DNA of 64,000 bases. It comes from Protula sp. h YS-2021. Taxonomy: Eukaryota > Annelida > Polychaeta > Sabellida > Serpulidae. The stretch lies in assembly GCA_949752745.1 (NCBI GenBank), contig OX457024.1:103897690-103961689 (forward strand), written 5' to 3'. The translations under genes were made by a program, and so were the position numbers. This document shows, one piece after another, positions 28,878 through 40,135 of this stretch; the first letter of the stretch is position 1; the number at the start of each line of letters is the position of its first letter. The notes under the pieces were generated by a model. It searched no databases. It was not told the origin of the DNA and was given only the letters and a program-made list of their open reading frames with translations.

Positions 28878-30510
28878 TTGTTCTGATTATTCAAATAAAA
28901 CTGGATTTTGAATAACCTCGAATATCTACATTTGTAAATGCAAAAATCGTTGTTTTTCACCTTTGCCATACAAACTGGTGTTCATTCGCTAATGAATTAC
29001 ATATATTTTGTGAATACATTATCTGCAGAATGCATTTGAGGATGCTCAAGTGTTCACATATGCCTCCCATACCTTTCAAAACTCATAATCTGTAACAATT
29101 CGAGCCAGTTCATAATTCTGTGCATTTTATTTATTGGTATATATTTTTTATCTCAAATTGTAATTTCCTTCTCGATAGCGATGTCGATCCTGGCTTAAAG
29201 TTTATAGTAGGCCATTCAATTAATTTTCTAATTTTTTGCATATTCCTTTGATATATTTCAAACTTTTCTATCACAAGTTTAAATTCCTTTTCGATTGCAA
29301 AATCGGTTTGCTTGTAGTTTACAGCAGGCCACCTTTAGAAGATCAATGATCTCCTAATAATATTGAACTGAATGGTGAAATCACACTTATACAGAATTAC
29401 AGAAACATTTCAAGCTGAACTTTCCAATGAGTTTTTCAGATTGCCATTTATCTTGAAAACGGTTTGTAATAAGGGAATTTAATGGAAGTAGCATTGTATG
29501 CAGGGCAAGTCGACTTGTTGGCATCTTCTTACCAATGTTAACGTGCGATTATCTGGATTTATTCTTATTAGGTTACTTGATATCTCATCATTTGTTTCTT
29601 TGATTTTCTGCAAATTGTATCGAATATTGCTCTTTGGGAAGAAAGAAACACATTGTTTTTGTTCTTTTGTCCAAAGAAAAGGATTTTGAATAGGATGTTA
29701 CATATTCCTTTGAATGTGCAGCGCAACTAAATGATCGTCAGCTTGGAATAGAAAGGATGCTCGCTACTAGGTTACATACAAAAAGCGTACCTGATGTGTG
29801 TGTTACTGACGATTAAGTCAGTCGCATTATGCTGTCACCCACCTCGGAGCGTACCTAATACATGTGTTGTTGACACCTTAGTCAGTTTTATTATGATGTC
29901 ACCCACCTCGAAGGTAGATAAATATCTCAAAAAAGTTCAACAGGCCTAACTTAACATTGCTATTAGGATCACTCTGACTAAATGTGACGTGGCATGATTC
30001 TAAGGTTACATGCTTTCTACTTTCACAAAAACCAAGCCTCAACTTTTTGATAAGGCCTCAAATTAATTGCAATGCAAGGTTTTTTCTCAGGTTTCTTTTC
30101 AGTTACGAGAGACAATTCCTAACTTACCATTAAATGAATTCGCTCAGCAATAGCTTACAGTGCTTAAAGAAACTGAAAGAGTTTTTTTTTATAAAACATA
30201 CTCCTTGAGAAGTATTATGCTCTTTTGTCGGTTATAGTTAACCAAACAACCTACCAATAAGAAGACTTTTGAGTAAAGCCTTATTAAGACCTTTCAGTTG
30301 AGGCTACCAATTAATCATTCAATGCCATCTTACACATTTTGCCAATCTTTGAAGGTAAATCAGCTACAGCCTTTTGAGTTTTGCTGTTTACAATGCCAGT
30401 GCCACGAACCCATCAGCAACACTACCACCATATCGGTCTCTGAGGGTATTGGATTACACAGTTTTTGCCCCAGAAACGAACAATAATATTCTCATTGTGA
30501 CATACTGCAG
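28878..30510. other. Host DNA, no gene recognised
   Basis: AT-rich sequence without coding signal. A ~80-bp segment with 'gcgtacct' and 'tgtcacccacctcg' is directly duplicated at about 29785-29845 and 29853-29912. Confidence 0.4.
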
Positions 30511-30524
30511 CACTTGGCTCGCGT

Positions 30525-31420
30525 GTATCCCACATATAACGGTCGCGTGTATGCTCACACATAGCGGTCACGTGTTTCCTGATGTGTATCTCCACACACA
30601 GCGATCACCTCTATCCGCACATATAACGACCACGTGTATCCGTACGTATAATGGTCACATGTATTCTCACATATAACGGTTACGTGTTTACACATGGACA
30701 ACGGTCACGTGTATCTCAATGTATAACGGTGACGTGTATGCCCACGTATAACGGTCACGTGTATCCGCACATATAGCGGTCACGCGTACTCCCACGTATA
30801 ACCGGCGCGTGTATGCACACATTTACCGATGTCATGTATCTGCACATATAAGGATTACCTGTATACGCGCATACGGTTACGTGTATCCTCACGTATAACC
30901 TGTAACAGTCACATGTATCCGCGGGTATAACGGCCACGTGTTTCCGTAACTGTAACGGTCATCGCACATCTAGCGGTCACAGGCATCCCCACGTATGTCG
31001 GACGCGTGTATGTGCACAAAAAACGGTCACGTATATACGCACAAGTGTATTCCCACATTTGACGGTCACCTGTTTCCGCACGCATATCGGGCACGTGTAT
31101 TTGAACGTAAAACGGTCAGGTATATCCGAACCTCTAACGGTTACACGTATCCGCACATAAAATGGTACGTGTATCAGCACGTGTTACGGTTACATGTATC
31201 CCACATATAATGGTCACGTGTACCTGCAAATATAATGGTCACGTGTATCCTCACGTATAACGGTCACGTGTACCTCACGTATGACGGTTACATATCTTAC
31301 TGTCACGTGTTTCTGCACATATAACAGTTGCGTGTATATGCACGTATAGCGATTACATGTATCCCATGTATGACGGTTACATTATAGCGATCACGTGTAT
31401 CCGCAAGTATAACAGCCAGG
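30525..31420. repeat. Degenerate ~26-bp minisatellite rich in CACGTG
   Basis: About 30 or more diverged units of the form 'cacatataacggtcacgtgtatc..'. The CACGTG palindrome recurs at most unit junctions. Open frames on both strands in this block are repeat by-products. Confidence 0.85.
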
Positions 31421-31614
31421 TTTTCTTATTCAGACACGTATTCATTTACCTGGTAGTCTTAGGTGAGTTGGTGTTTCATAAAGAGCAACACGTGCTACAG
31501 AGCAAAAATGCAAGAAACGTTGACCCTTGGCGAACTAAATCCCTCGAAAAGGCAGCTTAATATCTAAATACGTAATAACTTAATCAAATGAAGAAATGCC
31601 TTGTGTATCTTTTT

Positions 31615-31740
31615 TCTTGTTTATGTGTGTGTTTGTGTGTATATGTGTGTGTCTGTATGTGTATGAGTGTATGGGCGTATATATTTGTGTGAATATGTGT
31701 TTGTGTGTGCATTTGTGTGTGTTTGTGTGTGTGTTACTTT
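31615..31740. repeat. Imperfect (GT)n repeat
   Basis: Alternating tgtgtgtttgtgtgtatatg-type sequence of about 125 bp. Confidence 0.85.
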
Positions 31741-32104
31741 TTTGCTGCTGTACAATATCGGCTACACTCGGCTACATGCCAGATTCTTTCTGCGTAAATT
31801 TGAAAATGAAAACCATTCATTGGCTAAAATCAATGCTTCCCTTTTATACATTTTTTCTGTCAAAATAAGATTAAAATTATACGTTACATCAGTTTATGTA
31901 TATAGTTCTACTATTATATTATAGTTCTATTATTCTACATTCAAGATGCAGCGGTTGTTTGTTTAGATATTTCAGACACCGAAGGCGCGAATGCAGCGCG
32001 AATGCATTTCATGATGGATGCAGTCTGAAACATTTCAATGTGATCTTTTCTTCCTTTCATTTTTTAGACCAGCGGGCTATGTCTCAAATTATAAACGAAT
32101 GTTT

Positions 32105-32660
32105 TCTAGGTAGGCCTCTCTTTAAAAATTATTTTTTTTTGGCGATCCGCCAAAAATTGGCTAAATGGGGGACATTTGAAAATTTTTGGTTGAGAATTTT
32201 CAAAATGCTTCTTCTCCCACAATTTTGATCAGATTTTCCTCAAATTTTGCACGAATATTCCCTAGGTAGGCCTCTTTGAAAAATTACTCATTTTGGCGAT
32301 CCGCCAAAAATTGGCTAAATGGGGGACATTCTTTAATTTTTTGGTGTCCAATTTTTAAATTGCTTCTTCTCCCACAATTTTGATCGGACTCCTTTCCAAT
32401 TTTGGATAGTTCTTCCCTAGGTAGACCTCTCTTTAAAAATTACTCTTTTTGGCGATCCACCAAAAATTGGCTAAATGGGGGACATTTGTGATTTTGTGGT
32501 TGCCAATTTTCAAAATGCTTCTGCTCCCACAATTTTGATCAGATTTTCTTCAAATTTTGCAAGAATATTCCTTAGGTAGGCCTCTTTTGAAAATTTACTC
32601 ATTTTGGCGATCCGCCAAAAATTGGTCAAATGGGGGACATTTTTTAATTTTTTGTTGTCA
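32105..32660. repeat. Four tandem ~155-bp units with an NFI-like palindrome
   Basis: Units begin 'ctaggtaggcctct' near 32109, 32262, 32417 and 32573. Each has TTGGCGATCCGCCAA followed by 'aaattggctaaatgggggacat' and 'cttctcccacaattttgatc'. TTGGC-N5-GCCAA is the NFI dyad consensus; unit 3 carries one change (ccACCAA). There is no ORF. Confidence 0.85.
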
Positions 32661-32689
32661 AATTGTGTTTGAGAGTGTTGAAAGCATCT

Positions 32690-34566
32690 TTCTGATAAAG
32701 TGAGAATCTTATTAAAAACACTTCGGATGCAGTTTGAGAGATTTTTACATGTTTTGTAGAATGGCGATCTTATCGAGAGGGTCTAAGATTTATTTTTTTA
32801 TTCCATGAAAAACTATTTTCATCTATTTATTATCCATGAAACTATTCAAGCCTCTGCAACCTTAATCCTTTGGATGGAATTGGCGGCTAGCTTGCAGCCT
32901 CCAGGCAACACATTCTGCCACATTACCTCGTTTCAGATGGCTAAAAATAAACCCTGGCAAAAGAAACATCTGAAACACGACCTACATCAATTTGAAACCA
33001 ATTTTACAGTCAAATGATCTACAAAAAAAAGTCACCAGAGGCAACGTCAACAACGTCAACGTCAACAAAATCAAAAGCAATGTGAGCAAAGGCTCAGTCA
33101 TTGCAGGGCTTCCAAAATATGAATATATTTCTCTTAGTTACGACTGCAGTAATTGTGATCAAAGATGTCATGGCCCAACAATTTTAGAAAATCGGATTAA
33201 AAAAAACTCTCAATGTACAATTCACACAGAAACATTGTTGTGTAGCGTTGAAAAGAGGTGTGTACAAGCTTAAGGTATTGAATCCTTTGCAAGCTCTCAG
33301 GCCAGTATGCTTCAGGAATTAACCAACACAAGTTTTTTTTTTTTCAAAGACAGACACAAATGACTGCTGAAAGGGCACTAGATAAAAATCACATTTGAAG
33401 GTTTTTACATTGTTTTTAAATTGTTTTGAAATTCCTGAGGTAGAGTTCTCGAATAATCTTGCTTGTAAGGAGCACCTTCTAAAAGAACCACCGAAAATTT
33501 TTCCTCAACTAAAAAAAGGCATCAGTATTCCAACCCTTCACATATTTTCAATTCTTCGTAACTTGAGGAAGGGAATTATTTGTTTTGCTGTCTTAAATCA
33601 ATCATTTTTATAGGTGCAAGGGTTTCTGAGAAGTTCCTTGCTAGGAACATTTACCTCTTGCTGAAGGGGAATGCAAAACCAATAAATTCTACGTTTTATT
33701 ACTGCTAACCTTGAAATTTTTCAGCTGTTTATAGAGTAGAATGCTTTTGAAATAGTCCCTATAATTATGGAATGTCATATTAACATCAATAAATCAATGT
33801 AGATCTCATTAATTTATATTTGCTGAAAAGCATTTTATCTCAAAATTTGGTTTTCAGATAAAAAACATTCAATTTTGCAAACTTCAAAAATCTTATGGGA
33901 CTCACATATTCTATTAAAATTTAACGAATTGTGGAAATCAAAAATTGAATTGCTGCATATTTTTGTGTGGTACAAAATGAAAAGAAATATTCTGCATACA
34001 GGGGCCAATCATTATTTCATTGGCTTCTAAATTTTAGATATTAAAAATAGACTCTAATATGTACTCTGACATTTTCATGTCAAAAATTAATTTTGAAGAT
34101 CAAAAGTCACTTGCAAATTTCACAGTATAAATAAAAAAGAACTTCCTTCTGAAAAAATGATATCTCAAATATTTTCTTGATATCAATAAAACACCTACAG
34201 AGTTCAAAATTGAAAATTTGATATCAAGTATTTGATTTTTGTTATTAAGAATTGAACTTTTGATCTATGAAATAAATTTTGTATATATTTGAATCATTTT
34301 TAATTTTTGACAATTATATTTGTATAAGTATTGTTGACAAAAACTATAAAATGTTTTTTTTTTGTAAAACATTGTCCAATAAATGTTAAAATAGCATTCC
34401 ATAATCCATCAAAAATAAATATCAAAATCACCAATTTTTAAGAGGAAATCCATCAGCTGAAATGTCCTAAAATGAAGTTCTTGCCATTTTCAAGTGGCTG
34501 TAAGTAAGGCTTATCGAGAATATAACCCCTGTTCTAGTGCCAGCTGTGAAAAGCAGCTTGTGAAAA
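32690..34566. other. Host DNA, no gene recognised
   Basis: Very AT-rich. Short open frames at 32805-33273 lack any motif. No transposon ends were seen. Confidence 0.4.
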
Positions 34567-34572
34567 ATTCAA
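34567..34572. repeat. Target-site duplication of the small Polinton MITE (ATTCAA), left
   Basis: ATTCAA precedes AGTAGTGTAG and recurs at 35138-35143 after CTACACTATT. Confidence 0.8.
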
Positions 34573-35137
34573 AGTAGTGTAGAAATAAAAGTACTACTCC
34601 AATCAATCATCGTGACGTTATCGATCACGTGATCAATTAAGCCCGCCCACTTCTATCTACTTTTTTCACTTTTTAAAAGTTCAAATTTTGAGGTGAAAAA
34701 CTTATGCTTACAGCCACATATACAAATAGCCTATGACCATTTTATGTCAAAACTAGATATAAAACTGAATCAAACAGTAAAATTTCCATTCAAATCGGTT
34801 GAACATAACAAAATTTATCTACGTTTTTAAAAAGTTACTAAAATAAATGTTGTAAAATTTCCCCAGTCTAAAAATAGATATGAGGGGTGTGACGCCACGA
34901 TGATTGACTGGTGATAGATAGAAAGTGGGTGGGGCTTCATTGCCTTCATTGATTTCATTGGCTTTTTATTTGTCACGTGATTCATGACGTCACGATGATT
35001 GACAGGTGATAGAAAGTGGGCGGGGCTTAATTGATCACGTGATTGACAGCTTTAATTGATGGACGGGGCTTGGTTGATCACGTGAATGAGGACGTCACGA
35101 TGATTGATTGAAGTAGAAATTTTATTTCTACACTATT
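34573..35137. mobile_element. 565-bp Polinton-derived MITE
   Basis: The inverted ends AGTAGTGTAGAAATAAAA... and ...TTTTATTTCTACACTATT are flanked by the perfect 6-bp duplication ATTCAA, the duplication length made by Polinton integrase. The terminal blocks contain 'CAATCAATCATCGTGACGT', TGATCACGTGATCA and TGATTGACAGGTGATAG, shared with the arms of the 5-kb element. The centre is one copy of the ~163-bp repeat family. There is no coding sequence. It would need enzymes supplied in trans. Confidence 0.82.
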
Positions 35138-35143
35138 ATTCAA

Positions 35144-35523
35144 TTGTAGCAAATATTTCAAAAAGATAAAAGTTTCTTTAATTTGGACAGCATTGAGACT
35201 GCATTGTAAACAATCTTGGCCAGGATTCAGTTACTCATTCAAAGTAAGAGGTGCATTCAAAGTAAAATCAACTGTTTTTGTTTTTTGTTCGGGGGTGGGC
35301 TGAAGGGCGGGGGGGGGGGGCAGGGAGGGAGGTCGCAGTAGTCTTTGCTTATTGTTCGACTTTCATTTTAAAGGAAAATGCGGGTATCTCACCTACAATT
35401 GCCATTTCCTTTATACTTTCACAGTTCAATGCTTTGAGAGTACACATTTAAAAATTGAAAAGAAAATGGGGGGGGGGGCGGGTCACCGATATTATAAGAG
35501 AAATAAAGATTCTGAAAGGTCGC
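35144..35523. other. Spacer between the two non-autonomous elements
   Basis: Contains poly-G tracts (35306-35320, 35468-35478). The word 'ggtcgcagtagt' occurs at about 35330 and again at the junction with the next element (35518-35529), suggesting an earlier insertion or rearrangement here. Confidence 0.4.
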
Positions 35524-35914
35524 AGTAGTATGATAATGGCGGTTCTGCCCCAGTCAATCATCGTGACGTCATCGATCACGTGATCAATTAAGTCCATTAA
35601 GTCAATTAAGCCAATTAAGCCCGCTGTCACCTGTCAATCATTGTGACGCCATAATGACGTCATGGGCGACGTAACCATGGCAACAGGCAGTCAGGGTAAA
35701 GAAATGACGAGCCCCCCCCCCCCCAGGTGGCAGTAGGGAGAGACCCTATGGTAAAAACTGTGGACCCCCCCCCCCCCAGGTGGCAGTAGGGAGAGACCCT
35801 ATGGTAAAAACTGTGAATCCCCCCTAGGACATACTATGTACCGACCCAACCCCCTAGGACATACTATGAAGCGACCCCCCCCCCCCCCCAGGATCGTGAT
35901 ATGTCTAACTTCAA

Positions 35915-36960
35915 GAAAGTATAACTTTAAAACTACTTGGTTGATTTACCTGAAAATTTCACTGTTTGATTCAGTTTTATGTAAAGTTTTGTCATAAAGT
36001 GGTCACAGGCTATTTTCGCAGCTGCCTGTATGCATAATGTGACATGCTGCCATTTTAACTTTGTAAAAAGTGAAAAAGTGTGATAATTTTCGTTATAGTT
36101 GGTCGATTTCAATGAAAATTTCACTGTTTGATTCAGTTTTATATTTAGTTTTGTTATAAAGTGGTCACAGGCTATTTACACCGGTGGCTATATGCATTTT
36201 TGTAACATGCCGCCAATTTAACTTCGTAAAAAGTGAAAAATTGAGATAACTTCCGTTATACTTGGTCGATTTACATGAAAAATTCACTGTTTGATTCAGT
36301 TTTATGTAAATTTTTTACATTAAGTGGTCACAGGCTATTTAAACCGGTGGCTGTATGCATTTTTGTAGCATACCGCCATTTTAACTTTGTAAAAAGTGAA
36401 AAATTTGCATAACTTCCGTTATACTTGGTCGATTTACATGAAAATTTCACTATTTGATTCAGTTTTATATCTTGTTTTAATATTAAGTGGTTATAGGCTA
36501 TTTGCGCAGCTAGCTGTATGCATTTTTGTAACATGCCGCCATTTTAACTTTGTAAAAAGTGAAAATTTGGGACAACTTTCGCTATACTTGGTCGATTTAC
36601 ATGAAAATTTCACTGTTTGATTCAGTTTTATGCAACGTTTTAAAATTAAGTGGTTATAGGCTATTTACACCGATGGCTGTATGCATAATGTGACATGCCG
36701 CCATTTTAACTTTGTAAAAAGTGAAAAAATGAGATAACTTTCGTTATAGTTGGTCGATTTGCATGAAATTTTCACTGTTTGGTTCAGTTTTATATCTAGT
36801 TTTTGTTATAATGTAGTCATTGGGCTATTTGCGCAGCTGGCTGTATGCATAATTTGACATTCGCCATTTTAACTTTTTAAAAAGTGGAAAAGTGTAATAA
36901 CTTTCGTTATGGTTAACCGATTTGAATGAAAATTTCACCATTGAATTCATATTGATGTCT
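35915..36960. repeat. Tandem ~163-bp repeats, left arm
   Basis: The word 'ttcactgtttgattcagttttat' (with variants) recurs at about 35955, 36118, 36285, 36447, 36608 and 36772, a period of 161-167 bp. Each unit also has 'catgccgccattttaactttgtaaaaagtg'-like text. An inverted set fills the right arm at 39110-40135. Confidence 0.9.
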
Positions 36961-37078
36961 TAGTTTACAGTAGTTTGCATAGGTGGTTGTTGGAATGGCG
37001 CGCGCCAACCATTCAAACATGTGTTTGAATTATTTTTACGTCAAACTATTGTTCAACAAGTTGTTTAGCAATTGTACA

Positions 37079-37330
37079 ACAATTGTTCAACAAGCTGTTG
37101 TTCAACATGTTCAACATGTTCAACAAGCTGTTCAACAAGTTGAACATGTTCAACATGTTCAACATGTTCAACAACATGTTCAACATGTTCAACAACATGT
37201 TCAATAAGTTGAACATGTTCAACATGTTCAACATGTTGTTGCACAAGTTGAACATGTTCAACATGTTGAATATGTTCAACTTGTTCAACAACATGCTGTT
37301 TAACAAGTTGTTCAACAAGTTGTAGTTCAA
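37079..37330. repeat. Array of 9-bp AACATGTTC units, left arm
   Basis: AACATGTTC is repeated with interspersed GTTGAACATGTTCAAC, a perfect 16-base palindrome. The inverted counterpart is at about 38745-39000, and a further stretch lies at about 38277-38390 in the core. The Asn/Met/Phe/Leu and Gln/His/Val open frames on both strands are artefacts of the repeat. Confidence 0.9.
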
Positions 37331-37481
37331 GCAAAGAAAAAACAAGACATATGTTGAATAGGTTTATTAATACATTTAAATACACTTAAATACACTTAAA
37401 TATATACAGCTTAAATCTATAACAATATTATAACATTTATTGATTTGCAAAGTCTTTATTATAATGTTTAGTCAAATAAGT

Positions 37482-37730
37482 CTATTTTTCTTCATCTGCT
37501 TCACTCTGTTCACTGGCATCCATATCACTTTCTTCGCCACTGCTTTCATCTTCATCCTCCTCATCTAGAAGCTCTTCAAAGAATGCATCGTTTCTTCTTA
37601 TAGCCGCCTTTAGTGCCTTTGAATACTCGTAATGTTTTTCATCAACAAAGTAATTGAAGTCTTCTAAAATGGTTTCATAATGTTCGTTTTGTTGTAGACG
37701 TTGGGCATATTTGAATAGTCTCATAAACAT
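37482..37730 (-). CDS. Acidic C-terminal part or second gene of zinc-finger locus
   Basis: An 82-residue frame: a helical N-terminal half (MFMRLFKYAQRLQQNEHYETI...YSKALKAAIRRNDAFFEELL) and a strongly acidic Glu/Asp/Ser tail. It overlaps the end of the zinc-finger gene by 10 bases in the -1 phase. The helical segment looks like the natural continuation of the upstream protein, as in C2H2 proteins of other Polintons that end in helical and acidic regions. So either a one-base indel split a single gene, or this is a separate start-stop-overlap gene like those of the autonomous elements. Confidence 0.5.
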   Translation of the reverse strand: MFMRLFKYAQRLQQNEHYETILEDFNYFVDEKHYEYSKALKAAIRRNDAFFEELLDEEDEDESSGEESDMDASEQSEADEEK

Positions 37731-38218
37731 TTGTTTAAGTCGACGCTTATTATGGGTCGAAAGTCATCACTTGCTATTTCACGCGCATCTTCAAGCCCTT
37801 GTTCTGCATATTCTGAAACCTTTTCTTGAAATTTCTTATCATATTCATCGTAGACTTCTTGAACCATATCATACCAAACAGAGTCTGTTTCTGACTCACT
37901 TTCAGAGTCTGTTTCTGACTCACTTTCAGAGCTGCCGCCATCATCACCCTCAACACAATGTTCCATATGTTTGAACAAAGCTTCTTGACTGTTGTATAAC
38001 GCACCACATTCTGTACAAGCATGCGCATTCTTTTCAGTCATGTTGAAGCTTTGATTTTCCATAGAAGACTCATCTAAAGTTTCAGTGATAGGTGGTTTTA
38101 CAGCGTTTTCCATATCTATCTCCAATTCTTCTTCTTCTGAAGTGTGAGCATTCTTTAAGTGCCTTTTAAGACTTTGTGGCCAATTGTAAGATTTCAAACA
38201 AATGTTGCATTTATACAT
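37721..38218 (-). CDS. C2H2 zinc-finger protein of the 5-kb element
   Basis: A 165-residue protein with two fingers: YKCNICLKSYNWPQSLKRHL (Cys4, Cys7, His20, His25) and ACTECGALYNSQEALFKHMEHC (Cys68, Cys71, His84, Cys88). They are joined by an acidic linker and followed by a Ser/Glu/Asp repeat (SESETDSESESETD) and a helical segment ('VWYDMVQEVYDEYDKKFQEKV'). It is probably a DNA-binding regulator; binding to the element's own termini is speculation. The ATG at 38218 follows TATATAAG at 38265-38272 by 47 bases. The same fingers are not seen in element 1, apart from unrelated ones in PolB. Confidence 0.75.
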   Translation of the reverse strand: MYKCNICLKSYNWPQSLKRHLKNAHTSEEEELEIDMENAVKPPITETLDESSMENQSFNMTEKNAHACTECGALYNSQEALFKHMEHCVEGDDGGSSESESETDSESESETDSVWYDMVQEVYDEYDKKFQEKVSEYAEQGLEDAREIASDDFRPIISVDLNKCL

Positions 38219-38264
38219 CCTTTCGGTTCAACATTCAAATGATGAAAAAGCCTTTAAACATAGC

Positions 38265-38272
38265 CTTATATA
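38265..38272 (-). promoter_or_regulatory. TATA box of the zinc-finger gene
   Basis: TATATAAG on the minus strand, 47 bases before the ATG, next to the AACATGTTC repeats. Confidence 0.6.
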
Positions 38273-38424
38273 CAACTTGTTGAACAACATGTTGAACATG
38301 TTCAACCTGTTGAACAACATGTTGAAGAACATGTTGAAGAACATGTTCAACAAGTTCAACATGTTCAACATGTTGTTGAACATGTTGTCTACACCTAGGG
38401 TTAGGGTTATGCCGCTTAGGGGAG

Positions 38425-38515
38425 TCTAACGTCATGACGTCTTTATGACGTTATTATAACATCATTATGACGTCATCACGTCATCATTATAACGTCATAA
38501 TAACGTCATTCGAAC
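38425..38515. promoter_or_regulatory. CRE-like cluster in the core of the 5-kb element
   Basis: A run of 'aacgtcatgacgtc..atgacgtta..atgacgtcatcacgtcat..aacgtcat' words, with one exact TGACGTCA and many half sites, upstream of the zinc-finger gene. Confidence 0.5.
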
Positions 38516-38539
38516 AGGCGCGCGCTTTACCAAAAAAAA

Positions 38540-38680
38540 CTGACTCAGCAGAATTTGTTTCTGTTTGATAGGTATGAAATGCATGTCTCACTCTTCCTTT
38601 TATTTTAATTCGATGTAATCAAAATATTTTGTGTAGCTTGCTCGAAAATGCCATACTTGGTAAAATTGCTGAGTCAGCAT
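38540..38680. promoter_or_regulatory. T-MARE promoter module shared with element 1
   Basis: Aligns to the inverted module at 26940-27035 of element 1: 'catgt.tcactc', 'cttttat', 'gatgtaatcaaaatat' and 'gtgta.cttg', ending in exact TGCTGAGTCAGCA (38667-38679). A second partial site (CTGACTCAGCA) starts the module at 38540. No gene follows it in the downstream direction, so it may be a relic of a lost gene or an enhancer. Confidence 0.6.
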
Positions 38681-39109
38681 TTAAGTGTATTTAAATGTAT
38701 TAATAAACCTATTCAACATATGTCTTGTTTTTTCTTTGCTTGAACTACAACTTGTTGAACAACTTGTTAAGCAGCATGTTGTTGAACAAGTTGAACATAT
38801 TCAACATGTTGAACATGTTCAACTTGTGCAACAACATGTTGAACATGTTGAACATGTTCAACTTATTGAACATGTTGTTGAACATGTTGAACATGTTGTT
38901 GAACATTTTGAACATGTTGAACATGTTCAACTTGTTGAACAGCTTGTTGAACATGTTGAACATGTTGAACAACAGCTTGTTCAACAATTGTTGTACAATT
39001 GCTAAACAACTTGTTGAACAATAGTTTGACGTAAAAATAATTCAAACACATGTTTGAATGGTTGGCGCGCGCCATTCCAACAACCACCTATGCAAACTAC
39101 TGTAAACTA

Positions 39110-40135
39110 AGACATCAATATGAATTCAATGGTGAAATTTTCATTCAAATCGGTTAACCATAACGAAAGTTATTACACTTTTCCACTTTTTAAAAAGTTA
39201 AAATGGCGAATGTCAAATTATGCATACAGCCAGCTGCGCAAATAGCCCAATGACTACATTATAACAAAAACTAGATATAAAACTGAACCAAACAGTGAAA
39301 GTTTCATGCAAATCGACCAACTATAACGAAAGTTATCTCATTTTTTCACTTTTTACAAAGTTAAAATGGCGGCATGTCACATTATGCATACAGCCATCGG
39401 TGTAAATAACCTATAACCACTTAATATTAAAAATTTACATAAAACTGAATCAAACAGTGAAATTTTCATGTAAATCGACCAACTATAACGAAAGTTATCT
39501 CAATTTTTCACTTTTTACAAAGTTAAAATGGCGGCATGTTACAAAAATGCATACAGCCAGCTGCGCAAATAGCCTGTGACCACTTTATAACAAAACTAGA
39601 TATAAAACTGAATCAAACAGTGAAATTTTCATGTAAATCGACCAAGTATAACGGAAGTTATGCCAATTTTTCACTTTTTACAAAGTTAAAATGGCGGCAC
39701 GTTACAAAAATGCATACAGCCACCGGTGTAAATAGCCTGTGACCACTTAATGTAAAAAATGTACATTAAACTGAATCAAACAGTGAAATTTTCATGTAAA
39801 TCGACCAAGTATAACGGAAGTTATCTCAATTTTTCACTTTTTACAAAGTTAAAATGGTGGCATGTTACAAAAATGCATATAGCCACCGGTGTAAATAGCC
39901 TGTGACCACTTTATAACAAAACTAAATATAAAACTGAATCAAACATTGAAATTTTCATTGAAATCGACCAACTATAACGAAAATTATCACACTTTTTCAC
40001 TTTTTACAAAGTTAAAATGGCAGCATGTCACATTATGCATACAGGCAGCTGCGAAAATAGCCTGTGACCACTTTATGACAAAACTTTACATAAAACTGAA
40101 TCAAACAGTGAAATTTTCAGGTAAATCAACCAAGT
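39110..40135. repeat. Tandem ~163-bp repeats, right arm
   Basis: Inverted counterpart of 35915-36960 with the same unit order and scattered substitutions. Confidence 0.9.

Noticed and set aside
37046..37385. Open frames of ~100 residues rich in Asn/Met/Leu or Val/Glu/His on both strands, and their mirror copies at 38685-39087
   Set aside because: They derive from the 9-bp AACATGTTC array; both strands and several frames are open at once, as expected for such a repeat.
37721..37735. Canonical -1 ribosomal frameshift site at the zinc-finger overlap
   Set aside because: The local sequence TTAAACAAATG does not make a proper X-XXY-YYZ heptamer in the reading frame, so programmed frameshifting is not supported.
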